Positions 16,419 through 24,173 of a stretch of 64,000 bases of DNA are shown here, piece by piece. The notes beneath the pieces are model-generated. The model was given only the letters and a program-made list of their open reading frames with translations, was not told where the DNA came from and ran no database searches. Source of the DNA: an uncultured Collinsella sp. (GTDB lineage: Bacteria; Actinomycetota; Coriobacteriia; Coriobacteriales; Coriobacteriaceae); contig CAUFBM010000013.1 of NCBI GenBank assembly GCA_959023295.1, forward strand, positions 1 to 64,000, read 5' to 3'. The position numbers and the translations under genes are program-made. The stretch's first letter is position 1. Each line of letters starts with the position of its first letter.

Positions 16419-17405
16419 TTGAAGACCGTTCATGTTGCCGCTGGGATCATTCGCAAGGAAGGATCTGACGAGCTGCTTGCCGTGCAGCGCGGCTATGGCG
16501 ACATGCAGGGACTTTGGGAGTTCCCCGGTGGCAAGCTCATGCGCGGCGAGACGCCCGAGGACGCCGTACGCCGCGAGCTCATGGAAGAGCTGCAGGTCAA
16601 AGTCACCAACCTGCGCAATTTCTATACCGTTGAGTACGACTACCCCGATTTCCATCTCTCCATGGAGTGCTACTACTGCTCGCTCGCCGATGAATCCGAT
16701 GAGCCTCAGAAGCACGACCGTCAGCTCGATATCCGCTGGATTCCGCGCACCTCGCTTGCCACGGTGGAATGGATGCCCGCCGACAAGGGGCTCATTGATG
16801 CCCTAATTGAGCTGAAGGAAGACCGGCTTGAGGCAAGCGCCGCCGATGACGCCGAGGCCGCCATGGCCGACGAGTCTGCCGCCAAACCCAAGCGCGCACC
16901 TAAGCGCCGTAGCAAAAAGCGCCCCAAGCCCGGCCTGCTGGACGGCATCGATACCTCGGACCTTTCTGCCGACGAGCGTGAGCTCGTGCGCCGTCGCGCC
17001 GCTATAAAAAAGTCCATGAAGGGCAACAAGCGTGCGAACACCAAACCTGAGCTGCTCGTTCGCCAGCGCCTGCGCGCCGCAGGCCTTACGGGATACCGTC
17101 TGGAATGGAAGGTGCCCGGAAAACCCGACATCGCCTTTCCCGGGCGCAAGATCGCCATCTTCGTCAACGGCTGCTTTTGGCATCGCTGCCCCAAATGCAA
17201 CCCAAGTCAGCCCAAGCGCAATGTTGAGTTTTGGGAGGCAAAGTTCCGCCGCAACGTCGAGCGCGACCGAGCCGCCGTGGCAGCACTCACTCAAATGGGC
17301 TGGACACCCATAACCATCTGGGAATGTGAGCTCAAAAAGGACCGCATCGACGCCACGATGGAAAAGGTCATCGAGCAGGTGCGCACCGCAGAGCTGCAGC
17401 GCTAG
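16419..17405 (+). CDS. Nudix hydrolase fused to Vsr-type endonuclease
   Basis: 328 residues, two unrelated DNA-maintenance domains in one chain. Residues about 1-130 are a MutT-like Nudix domain with the box GGKLMRGETPEDAVRRELME followed by EL (about 36-59). A basic linker (PKRAPKRRSKKRPK) follows. Residues about 198-328 are a very-short-patch-repair endonuclease: GNKRANTKPELLVRQRLRAAG, the metal-binding Asp in VPGKPDIAFP, VNGCFWHRCPKC, NVEFWEAKFRRNVERD and GWTPITIWECEL. The start is TTG 16419, six bases after GAGAGGA; the frame is open far upstream but lies over the divergent promoter. Vsr normally accompanies a cytosine methylase; none is in the window. Both domains keep their key residues. 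Confidence 0.9.
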   Translation: MKTVHVAAGIIRKEGSDELLAVQRGYGDMQGLWEFPGGKLMRGETPEDAVRRELMEELQVKVTNLRNFYTVEYDYPDFHLSMECYYCSLADESDEPQKHDRQLDIRWIPRTSLATVEWMPADKGLIDALIELKEDRLEASAADDAEAAMADESAAKPKRAPKRRSKKRPKPGLLDGIDTSDLSADERELVRRRAAIKKSMKGNKRANTKPELLVRQRLRAAGLTGYRLEWKVPGKPDIAFPGRKIAIFVNGCFWHRCPKCNPSQPKRNVEFWEAKFRRNVERDRAAVAALTQMGWTPITIWECELKKDRIDATMEKVIEQVRTAELQR

Positions 17406-17659
17406 GAACGAGCCGTCCACACGCCCCGCACGTCCGCGCCACATCCACGTCACAAACCTTAGAAAGCTCTTAAGCCCAAAACCTTTCAAGAGTGTTACTC
17501 GATAGTTTTTACCTGCGGTTTCATCGTAACACCAAACCAGGTTAAGCCTTTCTTTAGCGCTTCTTTGCGACGTCCGCGGCATAATACTGCCAACGCACGG
17601 GATCTAGCAGCACACCCCGTGCGCAAACTTTTGGTGGACATCGAGGAGGCCGCATAAGC
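17406..17659 (+). other. Intergenic region with ACCTGCGG-core hairpin (element D)
   Basis: Between 17461 and 17555 an imperfect inverted repeat (AGAAAG..CTTAA..GTGTTAC on the left, GTAACAC..TTAAGCC.TTTCT on the right) encloses TTTTTACCTGCGGTTTCATC. The central block resembles the core of the elements at 13019, 39032 and 52144. No gene is supported here. Confidence 0.4.
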
Positions 17660-17869
17660 ATGCATTCTTCCAATGACGCAGCACAGCAGCCATCCCTAAA
17701 TCATGCGAACCTTTTCTCCTTCCCCCCGACACAGAGAAACGGCTTCCTCGACTCCCCCACCACAAAAGCCAAACGCTCAACCGACCAGAGCCACAACTTG
17801 CGAGCATCGTTCGAAAAGCTCCAAGCATCCCTAGACAAGGCGTTCCCCGAACAGGCAAGAGCAATCTAA
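17660..17869 (+). CDS. Small hypothetical protein
   Basis: 69 codons from ATG 17660, with GAGGAGG nine to ten bases upstream, a good ribosome site, ending just before the AraC-type gene. The peptide (MHSSNDAAQQPSLNHANLFS...FEKLQASLDKAFPEQARAI) is hydrophilic, lacks a signal peptide or known motif, and ends in a possible short helix. It could be a real small protein or a translated leader for the following regulator. Confidence 0.45.
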   Translation: MHSSNDAAQQPSLNHANLFSFPPTQRNGFLDSPTTKAKRSTDQSHNLRASFEKLQASLDKAFPEQARAI

Positions 17870-17894
17870 GCCCATCGCGCTTTATACTGATGCC

Positions 17895-18833
17895 ATGCGA
17901 AACATGGATCACATAGAATTGCACCGCGGAGGACGCGAGGAAGCGTTTCCCGAGACCGCCGAAGACTGGCCCTATATTGCCGAACGCGCAGAATTCGCTC
18001 GCTATCCGGGCAATTCCGTCCCCTGGCACTGGCATTCCGAAGTTGAGCTTTTCTACATGGAGCAGGGAGCGATTGACTATCGAACGCGCGCGGCTCATGA
18101 GCACGTACGCTTTGAGGAAGGGTCCGCCGGCTTTATCAACGGCGGCGTTTTGCACAGCACGCTGCAATCACCCAATTCGGCGCCAGCCATTCAAATGCTG
18201 CATATCTTTCAGCCGTCGATGCTCGGCGATCCCGCGGGACGTCTCCAAAAGCGTTACATCAACCCATTGCTTCAATGTCGAGGCGTCGATGTGCTCAAAT
18301 GGTCGCCCACCAATCCCGACGATATGCCCTTTATCGATTTGCTGAAGAGCTCCTTTAGCCACGACCTTCAACGGCCGCAGAACGAGATGGCGCTTCGAAA
18401 TAGTTTGTCAGAGCTCTGGATTCAGATTAACGCCAAGGCCGAACCGCTCTTTTCTTCCGACGGCGCCTCTTGGATGACCAGCCGCGACGTACAGTTCAAG
18501 GCAATCCTGGACTTTATCCGCGCAAACTATGCAGCCGCTATAGATGTGCCTCAGATGGCATCTGCAGCCGGCGTAAGCGAAAGAGAGTGTTACCGCATTA
18601 TCGAAACTTGTGCAGGAACGACCCCGGCGGCATATCTACGCGCATACCGCATAAACCGTGCTTGCGAACTTTTGGCACACACCACGCGAACGGTACAGAC
18701 AGTCGCGCGCCAATGCGGATTTATAACAGCGAGCCATCTTGGCCAGGTATTTAAAGAACAAATGGGGTGCACTCCTTCGAGCTATCGAGCAGCGAGGCAG
18801 AATCTCGATAGCACCAGGCAGAAATCCCGCTAG
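17895..18833 (+). CDS. AraC-family transcriptional regulator with cupin sensor
   Basis: 312 residues. The N-terminal half is a cupin-like sensor (FARYPGNSVPWHWHSEVELF, YMEQG), suggesting sugar or small-molecule binding. The C-terminal part (about 205-305) carries both AraC helix-turn-helix motifs (VPQMASAAGVSERECYRIIE and VQTVARQCGFITASHLGQVF). No ribosome site precedes ATG 17895, but TATACT lies 13-8 bases upstream, so a leaderless mRNA is possible; ATG 17904 is an alternative start. Target genes are not evident; the adjacent HAD phosphatase is one candidate. Confidence 0.9.
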   Translation: MRNMDHIELHRGGREEAFPETAEDWPYIAERAEFARYPGNSVPWHWHSEVELFYMEQGAIDYRTRAAHEHVRFEEGSAGFINGGVLHSTLQSPNSAPAIQMLHIFQPSMLGDPAGRLQKRYINPLLQCRGVDVLKWSPTNPDDMPFIDLLKSSFSHDLQRPQNEMALRNSLSELWIQINAKAEPLFSSDGASWMTSRDVQFKAILDFIRANYAAAIDVPQMASAAGVSERECYRIIETCAGTTPAAYLRAYRINRACELLAHTTRTVQTVARQCGFITASHLGQVFKEQMGCTPSSYRAARQNLDSTRQKSR

Positions 18834-18889
18834 CCCTTCTTCTGTCACTGCATCAAACTTGCAGGCAAACAACAGAGAGGAGCAATCAT

Positions 18890-19513
18890 ATGAAGCACTT
18901 TGACCATATCGTATTTGACGTTGATGGGACATTGGCAGATACAGAAGAAAGCGTTCTGTCATCGCTTGTCCAGATTGTTCAAGAAGAAACCGGCAAAACG
19001 CTTCCCCGACACGAGCTTGACTTTGCCCTCGGCATACCCGGCAAGGATGCCCTTGAGAAACTTGGGATCTACTCGCAGGCAACGTTGGATCGCTGGTGCC
19101 AAGTTGCCGCCAGCTTTAAAAGCACCATCAGCGTGTTTCCCGGCTTGCACGAAGTTATCGCAACACTCTCCGACAACGGCTGCAAACTTGGCATCGTCTC
19201 CTCACGTGCGCACGACGAATACGCAGAAGAAATTGCACCCCTTGGCTTCGATAAGTATTTTGAGCACATCATCCTTGTCGAAGACACAACCGAACATAAA
19301 CCCGCACCCGCACCCATGCTCGAATATCTCCGGCGTACGGGCGCGAATCCTGGCAACGTCGTCTACGTTGGCGACACCGTCTACGACGAACAATGCGCAA
19401 CTTCGGCAGGGGTCAGTTTTGCCAGAGCGGCATGGGGATCACACCAAGACATCCCAAACGCCACCTACAACCTCAAAACCCCCAACGACCTGCTAACCCT
19501 AACAACCAAGTAA
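18890..19513 (+). CDS. HAD-superfamily phosphatase
   Basis: 207-residue haloacid-dehalogenase-like hydrolase of the phosphoglycolate phosphatase/beta-phosphoglucomutase group. Motif I is VFDVDGTLADTE (nucleophile Asp), motif II is GIVSSR, the Lys of motif III is in EHKPAP, and motif IV is VYVGDTVYDEQCA. The helical cap lies between motifs I and II. ATG 18890 follows AGAGAGGAG. Substrate is not predictable from sequence. Confidence 0.9.
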   Translation: MKHFDHIVFDVDGTLADTEESVLSSLVQIVQEETGKTLPRHELDFALGIPGKDALEKLGIYSQATLDRWCQVAASFKSTISVFPGLHEVIATLSDNGCKLGIVSSRAHDEYAEEIAPLGFDKYFEHIILVEDTTEHKPAPAPMLEYLRRTGANPGNVVYVGDTVYDEQCATSAGVSFARAAWGSHQDIPNATYNLKTPNDLLTLTTK

Positions 19514-19539
19514 CCCCCGCGCCCCACCCTTTCAGCCCC

Positions 19540-19719
19540 AACGCCACAAGGGCGATTGAGCAGGACGGTTTGGGCGGGTCCCGTACTTAGTTTCCAAAAT
19601 CATTCCGCAGCGCGAAGGCTTCTTATTATTTTCAGACCTAACGCCACAAGGGCGACGACCTCGAGTAGGTCAACCTGGGAGGGACGAGGGCTTAGCTCCC
19701 CAATCTTTCCGCAGGGGGC
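19540..19719. repeat. Two diverged direct repeats of about 75 bp
   Basis: Both units start AACGCCACAAGGGCGA (about 19540 and 19640). They continue through a GGGAC..G..CTTAG.T.CC.AATC block and end near TTCCGCAG. The second unit also forms the left arm of the large inverted repeat that follows. Confidence 0.6.
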
Positions 19720-19801
19720 AAAAAGCCTCGCCGCACGAAGTGCGCAGCGAGGCTTTTTGCATGCCCGAGGACGATTGGGGAACTAAGCCCTCGTCCCTCC
19801 C
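19677..19801. terminator. 125-bp nested inverted repeat, bidirectional terminator
   Basis: Outer arms 19677-19705 and 19773-19801 are 29 bp with one mismatch. An inner hairpin at 19718-19760 (GCAAAAAGCCTCGC...GCGAGGCTTTTTGC) has A and T runs suited to terminating both the rightward HAD gene and the leftward aldolase gene, which converge here. Confidence 0.8.
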
Positions 19802-19834
19802 CGGGATATGTAGCGAGTCGGAGTACCCTTGCTG

Positions 19835-20692
19835 TTACTCTGCTTTGCCCACAGAGTTGAGGTTGGTCATGCGGATCTTAACCAGCTCGGTGATCTCACG
19901 CATACCCTCCTTGGCCGGCTTCTTAGGATCGAAGCAGGCGGGGTTCTCGGCCATGTAGGCCATGAAGCCCTTGGTGTAGGCCTGACGCAGCTCGGTAGCG
20001 TAGTTAACCTTGCAGATGCCGTTCTTCACGGCCTCGGCGACCTGCTCATCGGGCACACCGGAGGTGCCGTGCAGAACCAGCGGCACGTCGACGGCGTCGC
20101 GGATGGCCTTGACCACGGACTGCTCGATGTGCGGATCGCTCGTGTACACGCCGTGGCTGGTGCCAACGCCAATAGCCAGCGAGGTGCAGCCGGTACGCTC
20201 GACGAACTCCTTGGCCTCGGCCGGATCGGTGTAGGGGCTCTCGCCCTCAACCGCAGGACCGTCGTCCTCCTTGCCGCCAACCTTACCGAGCTCGGCCTCG
20301 ACGGGCACGCCCATGGCGCGACCAGCATCGGCGACGGACTTGGTCAGAGCGATGTTGTCCTCGAAAGACTCGTGCGAACCGTCGATCATGACAGAGGTGT
20401 AGCCCGTGCGGAAAGCCTGCATGCAGCGGTCATAGCCATCGCCATGATCGAGGTGCAGGGCGACGGGCACGGAAGCGCGCTCGGCGGCAGCCTTGACCAT
20501 GCCGTAGAAGTAGTCCAGACCAGCGGTCTTGATGGTGCCCGGGGTGGTCTGCATGATGACGGGGGACTTGGTTTCCTCGGCGGCGGCCAAAACGGCCATA
20601 ACAAACTCGAGGTTCTCGACGTTGAACGCGCCAACGGCGTAATGGCCGGCCTGAGCGTCCTTGAGCATCTTTTCGGTGGTAACAAGTGCCAT
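19835..20692 (-). CDS. Class II fructose/tagatose-1,6-bisphosphate aldolase
   Basis: 285-residue zinc-dependent aldolase that cleaves ketose 1,6-bisphosphates to dihydroxyacetone phosphate and glyceraldehyde-3-phosphate. Landmarks are the zinc-site motifs ALHLDHGDGYD, IGVGTSHGVYTS and LVLHGTSGVPD, plus EAELGKVGGKEDD. Its length is close to GatY/KbaY-type enzymes (about 284), and the divergent DeoR regulator fits a catabolic aldolase. With lacA, lacB and lacC in the same window it could provide the last step of the tagatose-6-phosphate route, but glycolytic fructose-bisphosphate aldolase is equally possible. The start is ATG 20692 behind GAGAGGAG; the longer frame to 20872 crosses the promoter region. 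Confidence 0.92.
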   Translation of the reverse strand: MALVTTEKMLKDAQAGHYAVGAFNVENLEFVMAVLAAAEETKSPVIMQTTPGTIKTAGLDYFYGMVKAAAERASVPVALHLDHGDGYDRCMQAFRTGYTSVMIDGSHESFEDNIALTKSVADAGRAMGVPVEAELGKVGGKEDDGPAVEGESPYTDPAEAKEFVERTGCTSLAIGVGTSHGVYTSDPHIEQSVVKAIRDAVDVPLVLHGTSGVPDEQVAEAVKNGICKVNYATELRQAYTKGFMAYMAENPACFDPKKPAKEGMREITELVKIRMTNLNSVGKAE

Positions 20693-21026
20693 GAGCGTTT
20701 GCTCCTCTCCCTCGCCCGCATCTGGACATCGGGCGTACGTGTCCGCAAAGCCTATTACCTTGCGTTTTGCTGCGCCCATTGTATGAAAATCGACGGTGTC
20801 GCACGTATGAGATATCACCGGTACGCAGGTCAAGATGCTCGTTTTTGAAAAGCAAACGGAAGGGAATCGCACCGGATTCCTCTATGCGATATTGAAGTTT
20901 TCAAGCGAATCATCTTTCTTTTATAGAAAAGATAAGTAATCGAAAGGCGTTTTCTTACTCAAAAAGAAAATGAACGAAAATGGATTCAACACAATTCCTG
21001 CAAATTAATGTGAGAATGGAGCAGCT
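20693..21026. promoter_or_regulatory. Divergent promoter region aldolase / DeoR
   Basis: 334 bp, markedly A+T-rich from 20890 on. On the minus strand it contains repeated TTTTCGTTCATTTTC-like and TTTCGATTACTTATCTTTTC tracts (20945-20985), which resemble the tandem C/T-rich sites of DeoR-family repressors. The regulator probably controls both directions; the exact site is not certain. Confidence 0.4.
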
Positions 21027-21830
21027 ATGGCCCATGCGACAACCCGAGCTTTCGCCGATGAGCGTCGTGCCGCCATTATGGAGATGCTCGAGCATAACGC
21101 CTCGGTGCAGGTGGCAGAAATTGCCCAGACCTTTGGCGTGTCCTCTGTCACCGCTCGCGCCGACCTGGACGCACTCGCCGAGTCTGGTAAGCTGCGCCGC
21201 ACGCATGGCGGCGCCGTATCGCTCCACAAACGCCTAACCGTCTCCACGCAGGATCGCCGCATCAATGTCAACGTCGCCGCTAAGCAAGCCATCGCGCAAA
21301 GCGCCATCAAGCTCGTCAATGACGGCGACACGCTGCTCGTCGACTCGGGCACCACGGCGCTCGAGTTTGTTCGGCTCCTCGATCAGCGCGACGGCATCAC
21401 CGTCATCACGGTCGACATTACCATTGCCGATTACATCGACGAGAGTATGCCCTCGGTTGATGTCGTCATGCTGGGCGGGGCACTGCGCAAAGGTCATCGC
21501 TATCTGTACGGACCGCTCACTATGCAGGCGCTCCAAATGGTCCATGCCGATCTGGCCGTCATGTGCCCAGGCGCCTTTGTCCCCAGCTGCGGCTTTACGA
21601 CCGACTTTCCGCAGATGGCCGAAACCAAAACCGCCATGATTGGAGCCGCCCGTAAAAGCGTGGTGCTTATGGATGCCAGCAAGGTCGACGGGCGCGGTAT
21701 GTATCGTTTTGCGCAGCTTACCGACGTAGACGCCATCGTCATGGACAACGACCCCAACGGCATCGTCGAATCTTCCCTCCTCGAAATCTCAGACCGCGCA
21801 AGCCCCAACCTCATCATCGCCGTCGCCTAA
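21027..21830 (+). CDS. DeoR-family transcriptional regulator
   Basis: 267 residues. The N-terminal DeoR winged helix is at about 10-65 (ERRAAIMEMLEHNASVQVAE, IAQTFGVSSVTARADLDALA, then RRTHGGAV). The C-terminal sensor has the family's phosphosugar-binding loops (LLVDSGTTALEF, TVDITIADYI, VMLGGALRKGHRYLYGP, LMDASKVDGRGMYRF). ATG 21027 has TGGAG six to seven bases upstream. It is divergent from the aldolase gene and most likely represses it in response to a sugar phosphate. Confidence 0.92.
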   Translation: MAHATTRAFADERRAAIMEMLEHNASVQVAEIAQTFGVSSVTARADLDALAESGKLRRTHGGAVSLHKRLTVSTQDRRINVNVAAKQAIAQSAIKLVNDGDTLLVDSGTTALEFVRLLDQRDGITVITVDITIADYIDESMPSVDVVMLGGALRKGHRYLYGPLTMQALQMVHADLAVMCPGAFVPSCGFTTDFPQMAETKTAMIGAARKSVVLMDASKVDGRGMYRFAQLTDVDAIVMDNDPNGIVESSLLEISDRASPNLIIAVA

Positions 21831-21838
21831 TACCAGCA

Positions 21839-21953
21839 CAAAGGGGACGGTGCACCTTCGTGATGGTTTCAACCAAAACGTCGATAGAAACGAGGTAATT
21901 GGGCCTCGAAGCAAAACCGCCACAAAGGTGTCTGTCCCCTTTGTGGCGGAAAA
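21839..21953. repeat. REP-like repeat ('aaaggggacag', 'cctttgtggcgg' family)
   Basis: Units CACAAAGGGGACGGTGCACC and CCGCCACAAAGGTGTCTGTC/CCCTTTGTGGCGG, the latter a palindrome. A second copy lies at 27526-27565. Units of this kind are usually REP-type repeats. Confidence 0.65.
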
Positions 21954-21956
21954 ATC

Positions 21957-21994
21957 AGGCGTCGCATAGGGATAGCCCCCTATGCGACGCCTTC
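21957..21994. terminator. Terminator between convergent deoR and PTS IIB genes
   Basis: A 15-bp stem, AGGCGTCGCATAGGG with CCCTATGCGACGCCT, has a 6-nt loop. It can act on either strand; T-tracts are weak. Confidence 0.7.
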
Positions 21995-22009
21995 ATGACT
22001 GGATTGCGA

Positions 22010-22303
22010 CTACAGGATGCTTTCAATACTGTCTAGGATACTTTCAGCATTCTGCGTGGCGTAATCCTCGGTGGTGATAACGCGAACGTTTTTGGCACCG
22101 GCTTCCTCAAAAGCCTCTTTGGCAAAGCCGACCTGCGGCCCCAGCAAAACGGCATCGGCGTCACTGATATGATCGGCGGCGGTGGAAATCGGCGATGCTT
22201 CAATCTCGATCTCGAGACCACGAGCCTCGGCGACGGCCTTAATCTTTGCGACCAGCAGGCTGGTGGTCACACCGGTGTTGCAGCAGACGAGAACCCTTTT
22301 CAT
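22010..22303 (-). CDS. PTS lactose/cellobiose-type IIB protein
   Basis: 97-residue single-domain IIB. The P-loop VLVCCNTGVTTSLLVAK places the phospho-cysteine at Cys8 (the CxxGxxTS pattern), followed by IEIEASPIS, DADAVLLGPQVGF and a C-terminal helix. It would pass phosphate from a IIA to a sugar in a IIC channel. No IIC or IIA gene is adjacent: to the left is the mgl ABC operon, and the nearest IIA is at 39381. Ribosome site weak (GGCAGGG). It may be an orphan subunit shared with a distant transporter. Confidence 0.88.
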   Translation of the reverse strand: MKRVLVCCNTGVTTSLLVAKIKAVAEARGLEIEIEASPISTAADHISDADAVLLGPQVGFAKEAFEEAGAKNVRVITTEDYATQNAESILDSIESIL

Positions 22304-22437
22304 AAGGAAACCCTGCCTTCCTCTTTAATCTTGTCCACAAGACAAAACGGCTATCAACTTGGAATACGAGCATAGCGACCGAGCCATGCGCCTCGCTCGC
22401 CAATTCCAAATAACTACAGGCTGCACTCCACGCCTTT

Positions 22438-22475
22438 AAAAAGGGAGCCGGAGGATGGCAGCCGGCTCCCTTTTA
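22438..22475 (-). terminator. Terminator of the mgl operon
   Basis: AAAAGGGAGCCGG and CCGGCTCCCTTTT form a 13-bp stem around a 10-nt loop, 25 bp after the mglC stop codon. The A/T flanks make it effective on both strands. Confidence 0.9.
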
Positions 22476-22499
22476 TACCACGCGGAGATGCGAAGATCG

Positions 22500-24155
22500 C
22501 TATTTCTTCTGGACGTACTTGAGGCAGTCGAGCGTAACGGCGACGAGAATGATCAGGCCGGAGAACACGAACTGCAGGTTGGTATCAATACCCAGAATGG
22601 TCAGTGCATAGGTAAGAGCGGTGAAGATCAGCACGCCGACGGTGACGCCGGAAATCTTGCCGATACCGCCGGTGAAGGAAACGCCACCGACAACGCACGC
22701 GGCGATAGCGTCCATCTCCCAGCCCTGGCCGTAAGCAGCGGAGCCAGAACCAACCATGCGGATGCACTCGAGCCAAGAACCAAAGCCGTACAGGATGCCG
22801 GCGAGGATGAAGGCGCCGATGGAAACAGCGAAGACGTTGATACCAGAGACGGAAGCAGCCTCGGGGTTGCCGCCGACGGCGAACATGTTCTTACCGAAGG
22901 TGGTCTTGTTCCAAATGAACCACACAACCACGATAGCAGCGATGGCCCACAGGATAATCGACGGGAAGCCGCCAATACGCGGAGTGACCATGGCAGGAAT
23001 CAGAGGATTAATCGAACCGAAGGACACGCCCTTGGTGGCATAGGTGACAAGACCAAAGATGATGAGCATGTTGGCCATCGTCGAGATGAACCAGTGCATC
23101 TTAAACTTAGCGGTAAAGAAGCCAGCAATGGCAGAGAATGCGGTACACAGGACAACGCAGACAACAAGTGCCAGGATAATCTGGCCCACGACGGGCATGG
23201 TGGAGAAGTCGAAAGCGATGCCAAACACGGTACCGGTGTTTGGACCGGCGTGCATGATGATGGTAGACGCCACCATACTCATACCGACCATACGGCCAAT
23301 CGACAGGTCGGTACCAGTCTGGAGGATCAGGCCGGCGACGCCAAGTGCCAAGAACATACGGGGCGAAGCCTGCTGGAAAATGTTCAGCACGTTCTGAGTC
23401 GTGAGCAGCTGCGTGCCCTTAACAACCGGCGTGATAGCGCACAGAGCGATGAAAACCAGCGCAATGGCGATATACAGACCGTTGTTGAGCAAAAACGTAC
23501 GCGTATTGAACGTGTACTTGTAGTTCTCCCAGCGCTGAGCCATATTCTCGGCAAAGGTGAACTTGCCGATGCGCAGCAAATCGATCAGGTGGTAACGATA
23601 GGCGAAGGCCTCGTGCTCGCGATCCTTGATCTGCTGCAGCTCCTGCTGATAGGTCACCTTAGCGTCGAACTGCTTGTTCTTATAGACGTACTTCTCTTCT
23701 TTAATCTCGGCCTGGTCGGTGATACCGGCAATGCCCTCCTGGTGCTCCTTCTCGAGCTTGGCGAGCTGCTTCTGGTAGGCGACCTTGGCGGCCTCGCGCT
23801 CGGCAGCGCAGCTGACCTTGACAGGAGCAAGGTACTCAGTCTCATAGTGGGCCTTCAGGTAGTTCTCGGCGTCGGCAACAAGCTTGTCAATCTGACCCTT
23901 GTTCTGGGCCTCGACCTTCTTAGCCTGCTCCATCTCAACCTTAAAGCCATTGATGGCCTCATCGCGCTCTGCTTTGGTAAGCACGCGGTCGCTCTTAGCG
24001 GCATCAATGCTGCTCTGCAGCTCGACGACACGCGTGGTACCGTCGGCGCGCAGGGCGTCGACCTTTTTCTGAATCTCGTTTACATAGCTGTCGATCGGCT
24101 GGAGGAGCTTCGTCTCCTCATCGACCGACAGAATCTTACCGGATACGGTAGGCAT
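22500..24155 (-). CDS. mglC: Galactose/methyl-galactoside ABC permease with long coiled-coil N-terminal extension
   Basis: 551 residues, against about 336 for E. coli MglC. Residues about 1-215 are a charged, helix-forming extension (DEETKLLQPIDSYVNEIQKK, EAINGFKVEMEQAKKVEAQN, QLAKLEKEHQEGIAG) with heptad-like character. From about 220 the sequence is a normal BPD_transp_2 permease with 8-10 spans: LLTTQNVLNIFQQASPRMFL, LQTGTDLSIGRMVG, NMFAVGGNPEAASVSGIN, DAIAACVVGGVSFTGGIGKI. I start it at ATG 24155, nine bases after AAGGGG; ATG 24164 is too close to that site. Third gene of the mglBAC operon. The role of the cytoplasmic extension is unknown; it could touch MglA or be regulatory. Confidence 0.92.
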   Translation of the reverse strand: MPTVSGKILSVDEETKLLQPIDSYVNEIQKKVDALRADGTTRVVELQSSIDAAKSDRVLTKAERDEAINGFKVEMEQAKKVEAQNKGQIDKLVADAENYLKAHYETEYLAPVKVSCAAEREAAKVAYQKQLAKLEKEHQEGIAGITDQAEIKEEKYVYKNKQFDAKVTYQQELQQIKDREHEAFAYRYHLIDLLRIGKFTFAENMAQRWENYKYTFNTRTFLLNNGLYIAIALVFIALCAITPVVKGTQLLTTQNVLNIFQQASPRMFLALGVAGLILQTGTDLSIGRMVGMSMVASTIIMHAGPNTGTVFGIAFDFSTMPVVGQIILALVVCVVLCTAFSAIAGFFTAKFKMHWFISTMANMLIIFGLVTYATKGVSFGSINPLIPAMVTPRIGGFPSIILWAIAAIVVVWFIWNKTTFGKNMFAVGGNPEAASVSGINVFAVSIGAFILAGILYGFGSWLECIRMVGSGSAAYGQGWEMDAIAACVVGGVSFTGGIGKISGVTVGVLIFTALTYALTILGIDTNLQFVFSGLIILVAVTLDCLKYVQKK

Positions 24156-24173
24156 GTGTTCCATCCCCTTCGT

